A DNA stretch of 64,000 bases from Calycina herbarum (GCA_001414485.1 LLEY01000071.1:241676-305675); one strand, 5' to 3'. Numbered from the stretch's first letter, positions 24,327-36,479 are shown. The notes: generated by a model not told the origin, from the letters alone. Program-made: numbers and translations.

Positions 24327-25366
24327 CTAAAAAATATTATAACACGAACAATTGGCTGTCCCAGTTTTCTTTGTCGAGTTTTATATTTTTTATGATTTAT
24401 CTCTAGTACAATGTTCTACTGCCTGCCATGAATGGCGCCACCCACGGGTGGATCCCTCTAACTCGCTTATTTGAATATCCAGCCCGACGGAAAAGTAACT
24501 ACTAAGGATTTTATAAAGACTAGATAGGGCAAGACTAGATAGGGCTTCCCAGTGGCCCGGTTTGACTTAGGATACTGCAACTTAGAGGGTTGTATTTCCT
24601 TCTACTTCTCTTCCCACTCTCTAGAATCCCACTATAAACACCCATACAGGCGAACAGATTTTCTGAAAGCATTTTTCTTGGAAGTTCAATTCTTCAGTGC
24701 TGTTCCAGTCTACCTGCATTGTATTTTAGACAAACAAAAAAAATAGGCAACACCCAAACTAGTTGTTGTACCCTATTACGTTAATTTTCTATAGTTGTAG
24801 CCTCCCCATTCAGGCAAGGATACGGACAGTGTGACTCTATTCACCTCAACTCGATAACACGTATAACCTTTGTCAAATCTTTAGCCCAAAAATCAGACCA
24901 AAATATATAGAAACCCACAAGAGAGCTTTATCATTTGTATAGTGAAACACCTATAGGGTGGTGGTTCATGCTTAATCGCGATTCGCGACAGAGACACAGT
25001 TCAGATATCAAAAAACTTCGAATTCGAGACCAGCTGTAATATTAGTTGAAGTGCCCCTAGTATCAAGTGTGAGAGGTTTCTTGAGGAATCCCGAATCACT
25101 TCAATCCCAAAAAACTAATCTGTAAGAAAGTGAACAAAACATTGGGCATTGCCTCGCGCCTTGATAATGCCTCTGCAAAGACAACGAGAGTTTCGAAAGA
25201 TCATTTTTCTTTGCCAAAGAAATGTGGATAATAACTACATTGTGGTTTAAGTGTGTTCCTGCCATGAGGCAGATTTTTTAATTATATGGAAATGGATTTC
25301 TAAAAACCAGAATCCCATTCCAGTGTCAACGTCTTTATTTTCGCTATGCCTGCCAAGACAGCTTAT
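24327..25366. other. Intergenic, AT-rich
   Basis: About 1 kb between the tRNA fragment and the 3' end of the gene at 25367. I see no gene, repeat array or RNA here. Confidence 0.5.
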
Positions 25367-26877
25367 TCATGACACCGTCCCAGCATGACCATTTTCTTGC
25401 TTTCCCAGTGTAGAATACGTGGAAACATTCGAAGTCTTTACTCGCTCAAGTTCAAACTGATTATTACTCACCAACGACTTGGTCGAGTGCAAGGAATTTG
25501 GCTGACGTTGCACCGATGGATCATACTTGGACTTGCTATACTTATTCGACTCCTTATCGACAGACGGAATGTTCGATCTTTCGGATCTTTCGGATCTGCC
25601 CATTCGGTACATGAGGCCATTTTGGATGGAGGAGTAAAGGCGACTTCTCATGAAGGTGCCGACGTAGAAGGCGGAAAGGCTTGGTATACAAGAACATATA
25701 ATAAGAGCAAATGTTTCGGCGTATCTAATGAGAGAGTATAGTTAGCACTAGATTCTTGTCCCCTTCTAACCAGTTGTTACGACCATGATGGATTACTTAC
25801 ACCGTGATGATAGAAATCATGCCGACCCAGAACGGATCTCCTTTCTTTCCTTGAACACCATATGTTTTATAGGCAATCCCAACACAATCAGCGATGATGA
25901 TTCTGCTCTAGCGTCAGCGATGTATTTAGGGGGATGGTGGTGCTTGAAACGTACAGGATTCCAAATAAAAAGACAGCATAAAACGCACGTGTCTTTTGGC
26001 GGGACATTTTCAGTGTGGGAAGAATGATAAAAGGAATCACGAAAAGAATAATGTCGATAACCGTGGAGCAAACAGCGTTCACGATCGCCGAGGAGCCAGT
26101 TTTTGCAGTCCTCATCAAGGCGGCTTGAATGTTGTTACCATCACTCGCTCTCGGAATATACCAATACAAGGCAATCCCGACATTTTGGACTTGGATCAAG
26201 AACAAGAAAACGTAGAGACAATAGGATGTGATGCGAATCCATTTGAGAGACCCGAAAAGGCGTACATAGAGAATGATAATAGCCGATGTAACAGCAAATT
26301 TGACGGGCGAGATAATAATTTGGGACGCAAATTGTCTCTGTAAAAAGGTGTAATGAGTATTTCAACAGGACTTCGATGAGATGAGTCTTATGTGATGGAA
26401 GACTTACATTGGTATAGAAGTCGTCGAGAAAGGATAATGGAACATCCCAGCTGTGTCTTCCCCAGCCGTCTTTGGCCACTAGTTTCAAGTTCAATTGATT
26501 AGCGGACATTCCCTTGTAACTCAATTTTTAGGAATAGCGTTTATAACTTACAGGAGTAAATGATGGCCCAATACGCAATTGCGCCTACGAGTCCAAAGGC
26601 AGCACAATCTGAAAAGCCACAGTCAGGAATCAGGGTATAAAATCACAACCATTCGAATTCAGATTTATGCTTACAATCATCGAGATGAAGTTTTTTTGTA
26701 CTCTTCAAACTAGTATACCAGCGAGTGCATACACATAGAGTGCTGAGTATTATGAGCAGGAGCCCTGTAGCAAGAACGGTTGGGGCCTGTGATTCCGGAT
26801 TAACGAAATTAGACCCTGCCCCACTGGGATTTTTGGGATAAAGGCGTCGTATTGGGATCAAAAGAAAGAGGATCCAT
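25367..26877 (-). CDS. Seven-helix membrane protein, fungal rhodopsin-like (Fung_rhodopsin family)
   Basis: Integral membrane protein of the PTH11/SAT4-like group; role unknown, likely plasma membrane. Exons: 26675-26877, 26552-26608, 26408-26478, 25955-26337, 25801-25905 and 25367-25724, with five introns carrying good GT/AG ends. The N-terminal family signature NFVNPESQAPTVLATG precedes helix 1. Later features are LHLDDY, KFAVTSAIIILYVRLFGS, NAVCSTVIDIILFVIPF and YAETFALIICSCIPSL, then a Ser-rich cytosolic tail. The six exons sum to 1,177 nt, one over a multiple of three. The ATG at 26875-26877 opens MDPLSFDPNTTPLSQ, but NFVNPES is in the next frame. A run of five A (coding strand; 26830-26834) sits at the break, and one A fewer would join them. 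Otherwise intact. Confidence 0.8.
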
Positions 26878-27289
26878 TTTAGTTTGAAGTGCTGGTTGAT
26901 TACTTTCACTGAATTTGGGAAAGCGATAACATCGACAATAAGGATATGACAAAGGTTTTCTATCTCACATCTGATTTGAGTGCAGCAAGCCTCCTTTTTG
27001 GGAACTTTGCTGCAAGTACGTACGAGATATCGAGTGTGTGTTGGTTTATAATTAGGAGGATTTGGTGGGGCCCAATCGATGCCGAATCCCTGAAATATCA
27101 ACAAAAGGCCAGCCATTCAGCAGAACCTCTTCTAACAAATCGCATGGACCACGCAAATAAAACCTGCAAACTGCTCCGTTAGACTTCTTCACCTCTAACA
27201 AAATAAAAAAGCATCAAAAAACCACACTATCACCACTACCACCAACGCTACAAACGCTACAAACTATCATCTTCCTCCTCCTCATCATC
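26878..27289. other. Divergent promoter region
   Basis: Shared upstream region of the genes starting at 26877 (-) and 27290 (+). No specific site recognised. Confidence 0.45.
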
Positions 27290-27688
27290 ATGCTCGACCA
27301 CTTTTCGTGGGTCCATATCCCAGCCCTCCTCTCCGCAACTCCAATGTTAATTGGGGGACTTTTCCACGGCCTTCTGAAGCCCCAAGCCGCTCTTCTCACC
27401 TGGGGCATGACCGAAGAGGTTGCACGATCACGCCCTGCTCAAATCGTCTATTACGGCCACACGATGCGAACAAGCACCTTGGGTCTCTTGATCTTCGCCC
27501 TCTACCTCCAGGGTAATTTGACCGCTGTCGATACTACGATGGTCGTGATGGGTGGATATTGCGGCATTGCTGATGTGCTGACGATTTGGTATCACGGCAA
27601 CAAGGGGGTCATCCCTGTGCGCTTGCTTAGTGTGCTCTGCATTGCTGCTTGGGGGCTTGCAGGAATGACGGCGAGCTCGGAGCTCTGA
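27290..27688 (+). CDS. DUF4267-type small integral membrane protein
   Basis: Single-exon 132-residue protein with four probable transmembrane segments, at about residues 8-28, 54-74, 83-100 and 108-126. It contains the family-like stretches HTMRTSTLGLLIFALYL and MGGYCGIADVLTIWYHG. A short Glu/Arg-containing loop separates helices 1 and 2. Family members are common in fungi and bacteria and have no known biochemical role. It is divergent from the rhodopsin-like gene. The start is the first ATG, leading directly into helix 1. Confidence 0.78.
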   Translation: MLDHFSWVHIPALLSATPMLIGGLFHGLLKPQAALLTWGMTEEVARSRPAQIVYYGHTMRTSTLGLLIFALYLQGNLTAVDTTMVVMGGYCGIADVLTIWYHGNKGVIPVRLLSVLCIAAWGLAGMTASSEL

Positions 27689-28606
27689 GTTTTGGCAAAT
27701 GTAGTGCAGTGAGGTAGTGAGATGGGAAAGGGAGGCCGCAAACAGAAAAACGGGTAGAGCCTCACGGAAGGAGCCTTATAGGTTTCACCATGCAATCTAT
27801 TTTAATGTGCCTTATCTTGTCTCCTCATCTCTCCTCTTTTGCCGGTGATCTTGATGTGCCAACCTGGTGTTGCCCAATATTAGCTGCAGGCGAGCCACCC
27901 ATGCTTGCCATTTCTTGCCACCCCTTCTACAATGTTGTATACACAATTTATGCAAGGCTGGAATGGAAAGAGACCCTCTGTTTGTTACACCGCGGTAAAT
28001 TGGATCCTAAGGAGTAAGCTACCGTTAAAACTCAACTTCTATAGTTCGATCGTTGGTCGCTGGGGGGGGGAGGGGGTAACTGTCAAGCCTTACCGATAGG
28101 CTAGATATACCTGGTTCTCTGAAATTATCTCGAAAACACTTTATATTCTCGCTTTGCATGACGAACAAGCTTAGATTTTAAGGAAAAATAGAGAGGCTCA
28201 GTACTGTTTTTAGCTGTATTAGAGCCTGAGTCCTACTATTTAGCACTCTAAAACTACTCTACCTCGTGCACCAACAACCTGGAATCTTCCAACTTGAAGG
28301 GAGCGGTCAGATTCTTGGCATCTAGGAGATACCGGGAGCTTTCTCCGGGCCAATGGATGGCGAAAGCAAGCGAGATTCTCCAGCTTCCTTTTTGGTAAAG
28401 AAGTTGGAGCCAATCCACCCATGGTTGATTTACCTTGTAGTGGTTGTTGACGAGATAACTGTATAGACCCATTTTTTAAATTTTACAAGAGTTGAAAAAG
28501 AGTTATTTTTGAAGTGTTATATTAATAAAGGAAACAAATTATGAAGTATTCTATGCAAATACAAATTATGAATATCCCGCCACCCCTGTCCCACAAGCGT
28601 ATCATT
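27689..28606. other. Intergenic, no gene
   Basis: Space between two convergent genes. It contains a G-rich run at about 28059-28076. Short open frames are unsupported. Confidence 0.5.
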
Positions 28607-30279
28607 TCAACGGTCTTTGGGCTTCTTCTCCGCCAGTCCAAATTCGTTGTTCACTTTCTCTTTTCGCAACTCCATATGCTTCTCTGCAAAGATACAAAGG
28701 AACCCAAAGATGGAGAAGGCAGCTACTGTAATCCAGACCACTCGTAGCGCTTTCACATAAACCTCAATCACCTGATCTTTAGTGACAGCAGACAGTTTAT
28801 TAAATGTACCTCGGTTAGCATACGCGTATGCCTGTCCGTTAGCCATTAAAGCACGCACCGATTCATCGTCCACAATTCCTAAGTATCGATCGATTTGACT
28901 GTTAAAATAACGGAAGCAATAGTCAAGCCCCATACAAAGCCGAAAGAGCGTATGAAAGAGTAAGTACCAGTAGCAATAGAAACGTCTTCCTCTGGCAACG
29001 GCGCAAGGGTTGAAATCAACGTAGATGCGAAAACGAGTCCTGAACCGCCTGATGCAACGATCTGAAACCCAATCCATGCCCTAGAGCTAGACGATGTATC
29101 TAAGATAGACAAAAGCCCCGTTTCTATAGCACTCAGTGCAAATCCTATCCCATGGAGAGGTATATACCGGCCTGTCTTGGATACGAAAGCGGCACCAAGG
29201 CCACCGAATGGGATGATAGCCAGCGCGAAAGGGAGGTAGTAAACACCGGAATCGAGAGGAGACACTCCCTTGACGGCTTGGAAGTAGATAGGAAGAAAAT
29301 AATTCGTCGTTGTTATAACGATAGCTCCGATAAAGATGAGAACAAAGATGACGGCAGATGTGCGATGTTTGAACAGCCTGGGTGGCATCGTTGGCTGCTT
29401 ACACCACCCAGGTGAAGATTCGTAGACGTGGAATGCCGCCCACCCCAAGAAACCGAGAACCAAAGGAACGATAACATGCCATGATCCTCAGGGGAACTGG
29501 GTACCGCCCTTTACCAGGCCGAGGAGTATTGAGATTATACTCGGAATGAAGATAGCATTGCCTATAAAGTCGACCTCCGCGAGAGCATGCTTCCAGTCTG
29601 GAGTTGGTGGGTATTTGATTCGGAGGAAAATGAGTATAATCACGAGTCCAACAGCGGATACAGGGAGATTGACCCAAAAGACCCATCGAAAGTCTGCCTG
29701 AACCAGCGCACCTCCAATAATTGGTCCAACTGTCGAGCCCACCGCAGCCATCGAGAGCACACTGCTCAGATAGGGGCCTCGATATCGCGGCGGAATAATG
29801 TCGCAGAGAATGATATCCGCCAGAACATACAAGCCGCTCGTTCCCAAGCCTTGAAGTGTTCGCCCAGTTATCAACGTTTCTGGATTACGTGCACCGCCCG
29901 CGATGCTACTTCCTAGAGCAAAGAGAAAGAGAGCAAAAAGTATGGGGTTCCGACGGCCAAAGATATTTGACACTAGAGCGAAAAGTGGCTGCGTTGCTGT
30001 AGATGCAAACAAGAATCCATTGATAACCCCTAAGTTGTCGAACATTAGCAATGTTGAGACATCCCATGGAATGGTGAGTAGTAATGACCTACAGACATAG
30101 TCCGCACCTCCACCAATTTCTCGAGAAATCGTGGGGAGGGAGGTGGTCACGATGATCGCATCGATCGAAGACATAAGTGACAGGAGTAGTAAGGCGAAAA
30201 ATACCGCCATAACATCCCACGAGTGCCGAAAGGTATCTGACTTCTCGCCTTCAGCTTCGACATTGTGTTCTTCGCTCAT
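28607..30279 (-). pseudogene. MFS drug:H+ antiporter (DHA2, 14-helix), disrupted
   Basis: Clear DHA2-family carrier, normally a plasma-membrane exporter of drugs or secondary metabolites. The probable start is the ATG at 30277-30279 (MSEEHNVEAEGEK); an in-frame ATG also exists at 30417. One normal intron lies at 30030-30093. Family segments seen: SSIDAIIVTTSLPTI, NIFGRRNPI, GRTLQGLGTSGLYVL, DIIPPRYRGPYLS, SMAAVGSTVGPIIGGAL and RWVFWVNLPVSA. The frame then hits TGA at 29488-29490, exactly where relatives have Trp (TQFP-stop-GSWHVI), and resumes in the same frame through VPLVLGFLGW and further helices. At 28904-28907 one base is missing from a T run (coding strand), shifting ASVI away from FNSQIDRYLG. 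The last segment ends at 28607 with AEKKPKDR. Two independent lesions make it a likely pseudogene. Confidence 0.8.
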
Positions 30280-31154
30280 CTTGAGCTTGGAATTCTCTTC
30301 TGGAGTTTGGGGAGGCTGTTGCTCCAAAAATTTAGTTCTAGGAATACCTTGTTTTCTTCTTTTCCCCTCCCTCGCTACGCCTGAAACCATTCGTGCATTG
30401 TAATCTTTGTAGAACATGCAGTTTTTAGCGAATACTACTTGCGATGATGAGAAGTGTATCTCGCATAGACCCTACAAAGTATTAGACGCCGGCAGGGTGT
30501 GCCCACATATTCCCGTGTGGATCACTGCCGGTACACCTGCATAAACGAGTAAACCGACCAATTGACCTACCGCATTCATGAGATACGACGGCAAAGGCGT
30601 CGCGCCGCTTTCGAAAGTGCCTTGGTCTGCGCCTACTCGGTATCTTATGTGCATATTGATAGTCCGTATCACCCACGCGCTAGACAGCAAAAGTGGCAGA
30701 GTGAAAACACTGACGGATTCTACCCCGACACTTCCCTCTCTAGCGCGTGGCACCTTCCTATTCCGGTGCTTATCGCTGGCAAAATCCGGTACCAAGGATT
30801 TTTTCGTAAAATCAGGTATGTCACTTACCGGGGTTCTCCAACATTTGGGTAGAGGTCCAGGGTCGTCCGATAGATGGGAATCGCGAAATCTCACTTCATT
30901 TCTTCAATACCGATCGCCCGAGGAGGTCTGAATAGGAACCTCACTCCGTCGGAGCCTCGTCTCGTCTTTACCCTTGCGGCTATCTAAGCCTTACAGCAAA
31001 ACTTTTGATGTTGGGGAGAGTGCAAATTGATAGCATCACGTAAGATTTTAGAATACAAGTGAAAGAACCCTCCCAACTATGCTCCCTTAACTTCACTCCA
31101 AATTTTCGCGAAATTGTAAAACAGTGTCTAGTTGATAATATATCTTTTTTAACA
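30280..31154. other. Intergenic; unrecognised overlapping frames
   Basis: Region between the carrier pseudogene and the P450 relic. Overlapping frames on both strands at 30470-30930 show no motif, so nothing is called. Confidence 0.4.
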
Positions 31155-32990
31155 ATGTTGTCTCTTCTCCTTAAGTTTCCAAAAAGTGCTATTCTTGTTG
31201 CCGTTTTAGCCATGTTCTTAATAGGCGCACAATATGCGAAGTGGTCGCCACAGAGAGGAACTGAACTGGTAAGAGAGGCTAGAGAGTACTTCTCTACCAA
31301 TATTATTAACTCCTTGTTAGAAATCTAAGGACGGGTTTCCTTCTCTGCTCGAGGCACTGATATCGACAACCCAGAAACGTCTCAAGGCGTGGCACTTTCT
31401 TCTAAAGGGGCCGACTTTGATTGCGGATGCTTACAAAAAGGTTTTTTTCCACAACCAAAAACCAAAAAAATTATAGTCACTGACAATACTCTCCACAGGC
31501 GAACGGGGCGGGCCCCTTTCTGTTTCGACGTTCCAGAAAATCGCTACCATTTTGTCTCTACTTGGGATCATATCGCAGAAATAAATGCTGTTCCCGACAC
31601 AGTACTCTCATTAGTCGCTGCGGCCAAGGAGATTCTTCAGCCCCAGTACACGATGCACGAATACGATTGGGAAAACTCTCGAGGTCGAGATTCTGTGCCT
31701 CTGAATCGAACACTGCAGACATCTAAGGGTTATCTTTGATAGACATGTTCAGGCAGGGCCGCTCAAAGCCGGTATGGGGAGAAAAGCCATCTCGTCTAGA
31801 GGCGAACTGTCAGCTGATTTTTCTCGCTTAGGCTTCAAATCTCCCAGGCTATTCCCAATGTTGGTGGAGTCTATCGCCCACTCCAATGTCTTGTCTTTTT
31901 TCGGGGAAGATTTGGGTATGCAAGAGGGTAGAAGAAATACAATGTTACACGAGTTTACTAGCAGCTTCTAGTTCAGAATCCCGAGTTCATGAAAGCTAGG
32001 GTTGGCTTTATTGAAACTACACTTATTATTTCGGAGGTAGTAAGACTACTCCCAAACAGGATTGCCCCGTAAGATCAGGACCTAATTAATCCCGTATATT
32101 GATGAAATACTAACCTTTGTCCACTAACGCGGTGGGAAGATTTCTATCCCGGAAGTTCAATTCTCAAGCTATAATCTTTGACACGTTAATTCCAATTGTA
32201 GAAGTGAGGCTCGAAGATAGAGAACGAAAAAGGCAAGGGCACAGTGTGCCTGAACATGTAAGAATACCCTGACTTGACGGAGCCTGGGATTAACAAGAAC
32301 GCAGCACGACTGTATTCAATGGATTATTAATGGCACTACAAGACCGTGGACAGCCGATCGTGTTATTCATGAGTTGATTGCTCTCTGGTTTGGCTCAGTC
32401 CATATCACCTCTACAGTATGTATGCTCTCAGTCTCAGGATTTATAGACTTGATGCTGATGTTACCAGACCGCATGCTTTGTGTTGCATGATCTTTGCCGT
32501 AACCCGGATTACATTCCTTTGATTCGCAAAGACATCGAGCGGGCAGGGTGGGAATCATTCGATCAATCGAAGGGTCAGGAATTCCCATTACTTGACAGCT
32601 TCATGAAAGAGTCTTCTCGGTTGAATCCAGTCGAAGCTAGTAAGACATACATTCCATACCATTGCTAACTTCAAGTATCTGATATAGCAAAATAGTGAGC
32701 ACGCGTCGTATAGCTCTTAAACCCTTTGAATTTTCGGATGGTCACTAAGTCCCCGCGGGTGAATGGGTTTGTACAGCTCCTGGTGTAATGCATCGTAATC
32801 CTGCCTACTGGGCAAAGGCTCTCGAGTTTCACGGGTTCAGATTTCTCGAGCCAAAATTGTTTGAGGCGATTCTGAGTTCTACACAGTTCGAGACTCTAGA
32901 GCCTGGCAAAGAATCTGTATTTAGTGAAGTTCATAATCGACCTCCCTGGCTTAGCATATCGCAACACACCGCCCCACCATTTGGTATTTA
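31155..32990 (+). pseudogene. Cytochrome P450 relic (fungal microsomal type)
   Basis: Fragments in the correct order on one strand. An N-terminal membrane anchor starts at 31155 (FPKSAILVAVLAMFLIGAQY). Then come APFCFDVPENRYHFVSTWDH and INAVPDTVLSLVAAAKEILQ (about 31510-31640), SNVLSFFGEDLGM (about 31890), and VGFIETTLIISEVVRLLPNR (about 32010-32070). Next are the I-helix region WFGSVHITST with a normal-looking intron (about 32417-32469), the ExxR helix FMKESSRLNPVE (about 32602), STRRIALKPFEFSDG, and WVCTAPGVMHRNPAYWAKAL. The frame is broken by stops and shifts in several places (for example at 31328 and 32747). The heme-binding Cys loop (FxxGxxxCxG) is not found. A non-functional remnant; the substrate class cannot be judged. 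Confidence 0.82.
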
Positions 32991-34110
32991 GAAAAGTCAT
33001 TAAAATCACTTTCTCGCAACACTTGAGCTATTCGCATGCGCACAACACCATTACGTCGAATGCAGGAAGAGAACACTGCACTCAGATCTCAATACCATGC
33101 TAATCAAATTAAGCAATTGAGGAAGTCTTGTCCCAAACCTTGAATGAGCGTCAAAAGAAGCTGCCCGTAATCTGGTTAATACCATACTAGCTTGCCAGAT
33201 GATTGAAAGAGCTTGTATGGAGATTACGGGAAAGTGGAAACTCACATACGAGGACTGAAGTTCGCTTGGCGCTTGAGATTGTTACCGAAATACTTAACCA
33301 TACCAAGGCTCAACTGAAGTGTTCTGAAACGAAGGACAGCAAGAAAACGGATAATTTGACAGAGAGAATAGTTTTGAAGGTTGAAAGTTTAGATGAAAAA
33401 TGAATGGATCTAAGAGGCTCCGTAGCTGATCATAGAAACGAAGCAGAGTTTTGCTTGAGGACGGAATCTGAACATGCTAAGAGAGAGTTTCTCATACGGG
33501 CACGTAGTAGAATTTTCTCAGGAGATAGAGTTAAAATGTGTCTTTGGTTGTGGTTGTTAGGGGTTAAATAGGAGGACGTGGAAGGTTTCATTTCCGCGGC
33601 GACTTGCAAAGTCCTTTCGGGGCCTTAGTGGATCTGGAATCATAATGGAATCTCTGGGAAATACTCATTGAGTTGAATATTTACTTATGTCCCTAGTCTA
33701 GGATCATATTTTGATTATACTTGTCTTTCGTTTCTGTAACGACCACACTTTCAAAGCAACATCACCGGTGTAGTGAGAAATCAAGTAGACTCAAAAGAAC
33801 TAAAGGAAAATTGGTATATGAAATGTGTGGTATCAGATTGAACGCTGTAAAACTTACTCCACGAAAGGGTAAAAAGGAAAACCCATGAACTTGAGGTGAC
33901 TTGGCTTGTAGTCAACTCTTCTCCTTCCCGTTCGCTATCTATGCTTCAAGTCTGTTCTAATGAGGTTACTTCTGCCTTTCCCTATAGTGTAGAAGGTAGT
34001 GATGAGTCTGGAAAGACAACCGAAACCCCGGAAGATGAAAATATTGTTGTCCGGAAAGGTTCAACACAACGTCTAAGCGAGATTATTAGATCTCTCCTCT
34101 GTTACTAGAA
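32991..34110 (+). pseudogene. Possible relic of a coiled-coil protein
   Basis: Short plus-strand pieces with coiled-coil character: EENTALRSQYHANQIKQLR near 33066, an open stretch at 33203-33403 (TEVRLALEIVTEILNHTKAQ), then NEAEFCLRTESEHAKREFLI after a stop, and an acidic segment near 33900-34105. They are separated by stops and frame changes. I cannot name a family, and chance coding-like sequence is not excluded. Confidence 0.3.
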
Positions 34111-35053
34111 ACACTCTCAAGACGTAAGTTTGATACAACTACTTAAGATTAGCCTTATTAGAACCAAATTGCAACCTCTAAGACTTTAATTAACGTGGTA
34201 TGGTTGTGAAATTTGAATTAGCACAGTCGGCAACAAATCCTAGTCAAACATAAGTAATATCACAACCATACTCCTATTTTTGTCCGCGTTTTAGGACGAT
34301 ATTTGGGCTGACTAGATTCAAAATTATTTGCTCGTCCTTGGCGTCTGAACATTCGTAAATGCTAGAGTATCCATTCTTTTATAAAAGACGTATTAGCTAC
34401 CATATCAGTTCTTTGATTTTCACATTTTTAAACCCCTGTTTGTTTTCGATACACTACTGTAAATTCTTACTTTGCTTTCCCAACGGAACTCGTTTGCCAA
34501 AAGAATGGTAGCTTGAAGCATAATTATAACTTTGACTTTCCTATAACTGCCGAGCGACCAAATGCCGGAAAAGTGGGGCGCAGGTGGGCAAATACCGAAG
34601 AAGTTACACCAGAAAGATCCCCTCCAAGAGTGTCAAAGTTTCCAAAAGTTTCTCCATTCTTTGTTTGTGCAAGACAAATGTTGTAATTCATGCTCCTCAC
34701 TTCGGGATTTGAATATGTTGTGTAACAGAGCAGGAGATCCACATCCCGCAATTTTGTCGGCATGACGATCGCGAATCAGTTCATATCCACTCTTCGATGC
34801 AACTTTGTTGCTTCCGAGATCCCAAAATCATTCCACTATACTCAGTCTTCGTCCATAGAGTATTATTTGGACTTTTTGTTGCGTAACATTGCACTTTGCG
34901 TCATGTTAAGCGAATGCCGTTTGAACATGATTCCGAGCAGTCTCCGAGACCCATGAATTCGAATGAGTTTAACCATAATCTGCAAGCAACATGCATTAAC
35001 TTAATCGGACTTTTGAATTCAGCAATTGGTGGAGTCAGCAGGTTCTGTAGTGA
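34111..35053. other. Upstream region of cyanide hydratase, no gene
   Basis: AT-rich DNA. A frame running into the gene from 34896 lies before the true start and is not supported as coding. Confidence 0.45.
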
Positions 35054-35063
35054 TATATATAAG
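35054..35063 (+). promoter_or_regulatory. TATA-like box of the cyanide hydratase gene
   Basis: TATATATAAG lies about 107 bp before the start ATG, a plausible distance for a fungal TATA element. Function inferred from position only. Confidence 0.4.
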
Positions 35064-35170
35064 TATGAAGTGTTTCCCCTCAACCTTTTCTTCTCAACAC
35101 CACAACCAACATTCCTCATTTACCATCACGAACACCTTTCAAGACTTCAATCAAGTCCAGCATTCCAATC

Positions 35171-36479
35171 ATGCCTGCAACGATCAGAAAATACAAGGCA
35201 GCAGCCGTCAACGCTGAGCCAGGATGGTTCAACCTCGAGCTTTCCACCCAAAAAACCATCAAGTACATCAACGAAGCTGGAGCTGCTGGATGTAAACTCA
35301 TTGCCTTTCCAGAACTCTGTAAGAAAGCCCCCTTTCCCTCAATATTCCAAGAAGGCCTGTACTTATGGATTTCAAGGGATTCCGGGTTACCCATACTGGG
35401 CTTGGAAAGTAACTTACCAAGAATCCCTTCCCCTCCTCAAGAAATACCGTGAGAACAGTCTCGCTTCCGACTCACCCGAAATGTATCGAATCCGTGAGGC
35501 AGCACGCGCAAACAAGATCTTCGTCTCCCTTGGATACTCCGAGCTTGATCTTGCTTCTCTCTACACCACTCAGGTCATGATTTCCCCAACCGGAGATGTG
35601 ATCAACCACCGCCGTAAAATCAAGGCTACTCATGTCGAACGTCTCGTTTTCGGAGACGGAACAGGAGATACCACAGAGAGTGTCGTGGATACTGAGATTG
35701 GAAGGATTGGTCACTTGAACTGTTGGGAGAATATGAACCCCTTCTTGAAGGCTTATGCTGCTAGCTTGGGAGAGCAAGTCCACGTCGCAGCTTGGCCTCT
35801 TTACCCTGATGCTACTACATTGAAGTATCCTGATCCTTACACAAATATCAGTGATGCTAACTCGGATGTAAGTCGTCTTGAAATATTGCGAACATAGTCG
35901 GGGTTTTTAAAATTCTAACGAGCCAATAGATTGTCACACCAGCATACGCCATCGAGACTGGAACTTTCACTCTCGCCCCTTTCCAAACTATTTCTAAGGA
36001 AGGTATCAAACTCAACACCCCTCCTGGAAAAGAGCAAGAGGATCCAAATATCTACAATGGAAATAGCCGAATCTATGGCCCAGACGGACAAAATCTTGTT
36101 GAGCACCCTGCTAAGGATTTCGAGGGGCTACTTTTCGTGGATGTATGCTTCCCCTTGCCACGTTTCAATCACTCTAGAACATACTAACCTTTTACTCATA
36201 GATTGACCTCGACGAAGCTCACCTCAGCAAAGCACTGGCAGATTTCGTAAGTGATCCTCTACCTTCTCATACTCAGCTCCAGTGACTAATGTTGTACTAT
36301 AGGGCGGACATTACATGAGACCTGATCTCATCCGCCTTTTGGTAGACACTGATCGCAAAGACCTCGTCGTTCGCGAGGACAAGCGTACGGGATCTATCAA
36401 AATCACAAAGACTATTGATAGAGTGGGACTCTCTACCCCTCTTGCCGCTCTGGATGAGGAGAAGAAGGATTCCGCGTAG
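35171..36479 (+). CDS. Cyanide hydratase / nitrilase-family enzyme
   Basis: Nitrilase-superfamily enzyme of the fungal cyanide hydratase type, which converts HCN to formamide. Exons: 35171-35318, 35377-35867, 35930-36142, 36202-36246 and 36303-36479, with introns of 56-62 nt. The start [20 protein letters not shown] is typical. The catalytic triad residues are visible: Glu in LIAFPEL (end of exon 1), Lys in [20 protein letters not shown], and Cys in [14 protein letters not shown]. Other hallmarks are [11 protein letters not shown] across the first splice, [10 protein letters not shown], and [15 protein letters not shown] near the C-terminus. The protein of about 357 residues matches the family length and has no internal break. 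Such enzymes let fungi tolerate cyanogenic plants. It stands alone beside decayed genes. Nitrilase activity on other substrates cannot be excluded. Confidence 0.93.

Noticed and set aside
30472..30930. Overlapping frames on both strands between the carrier and P450 pseudogenes, one with a mildly hydrophobic stretch
   Set aside because: No family resemblance and no way to choose a strand; probably non-coding.
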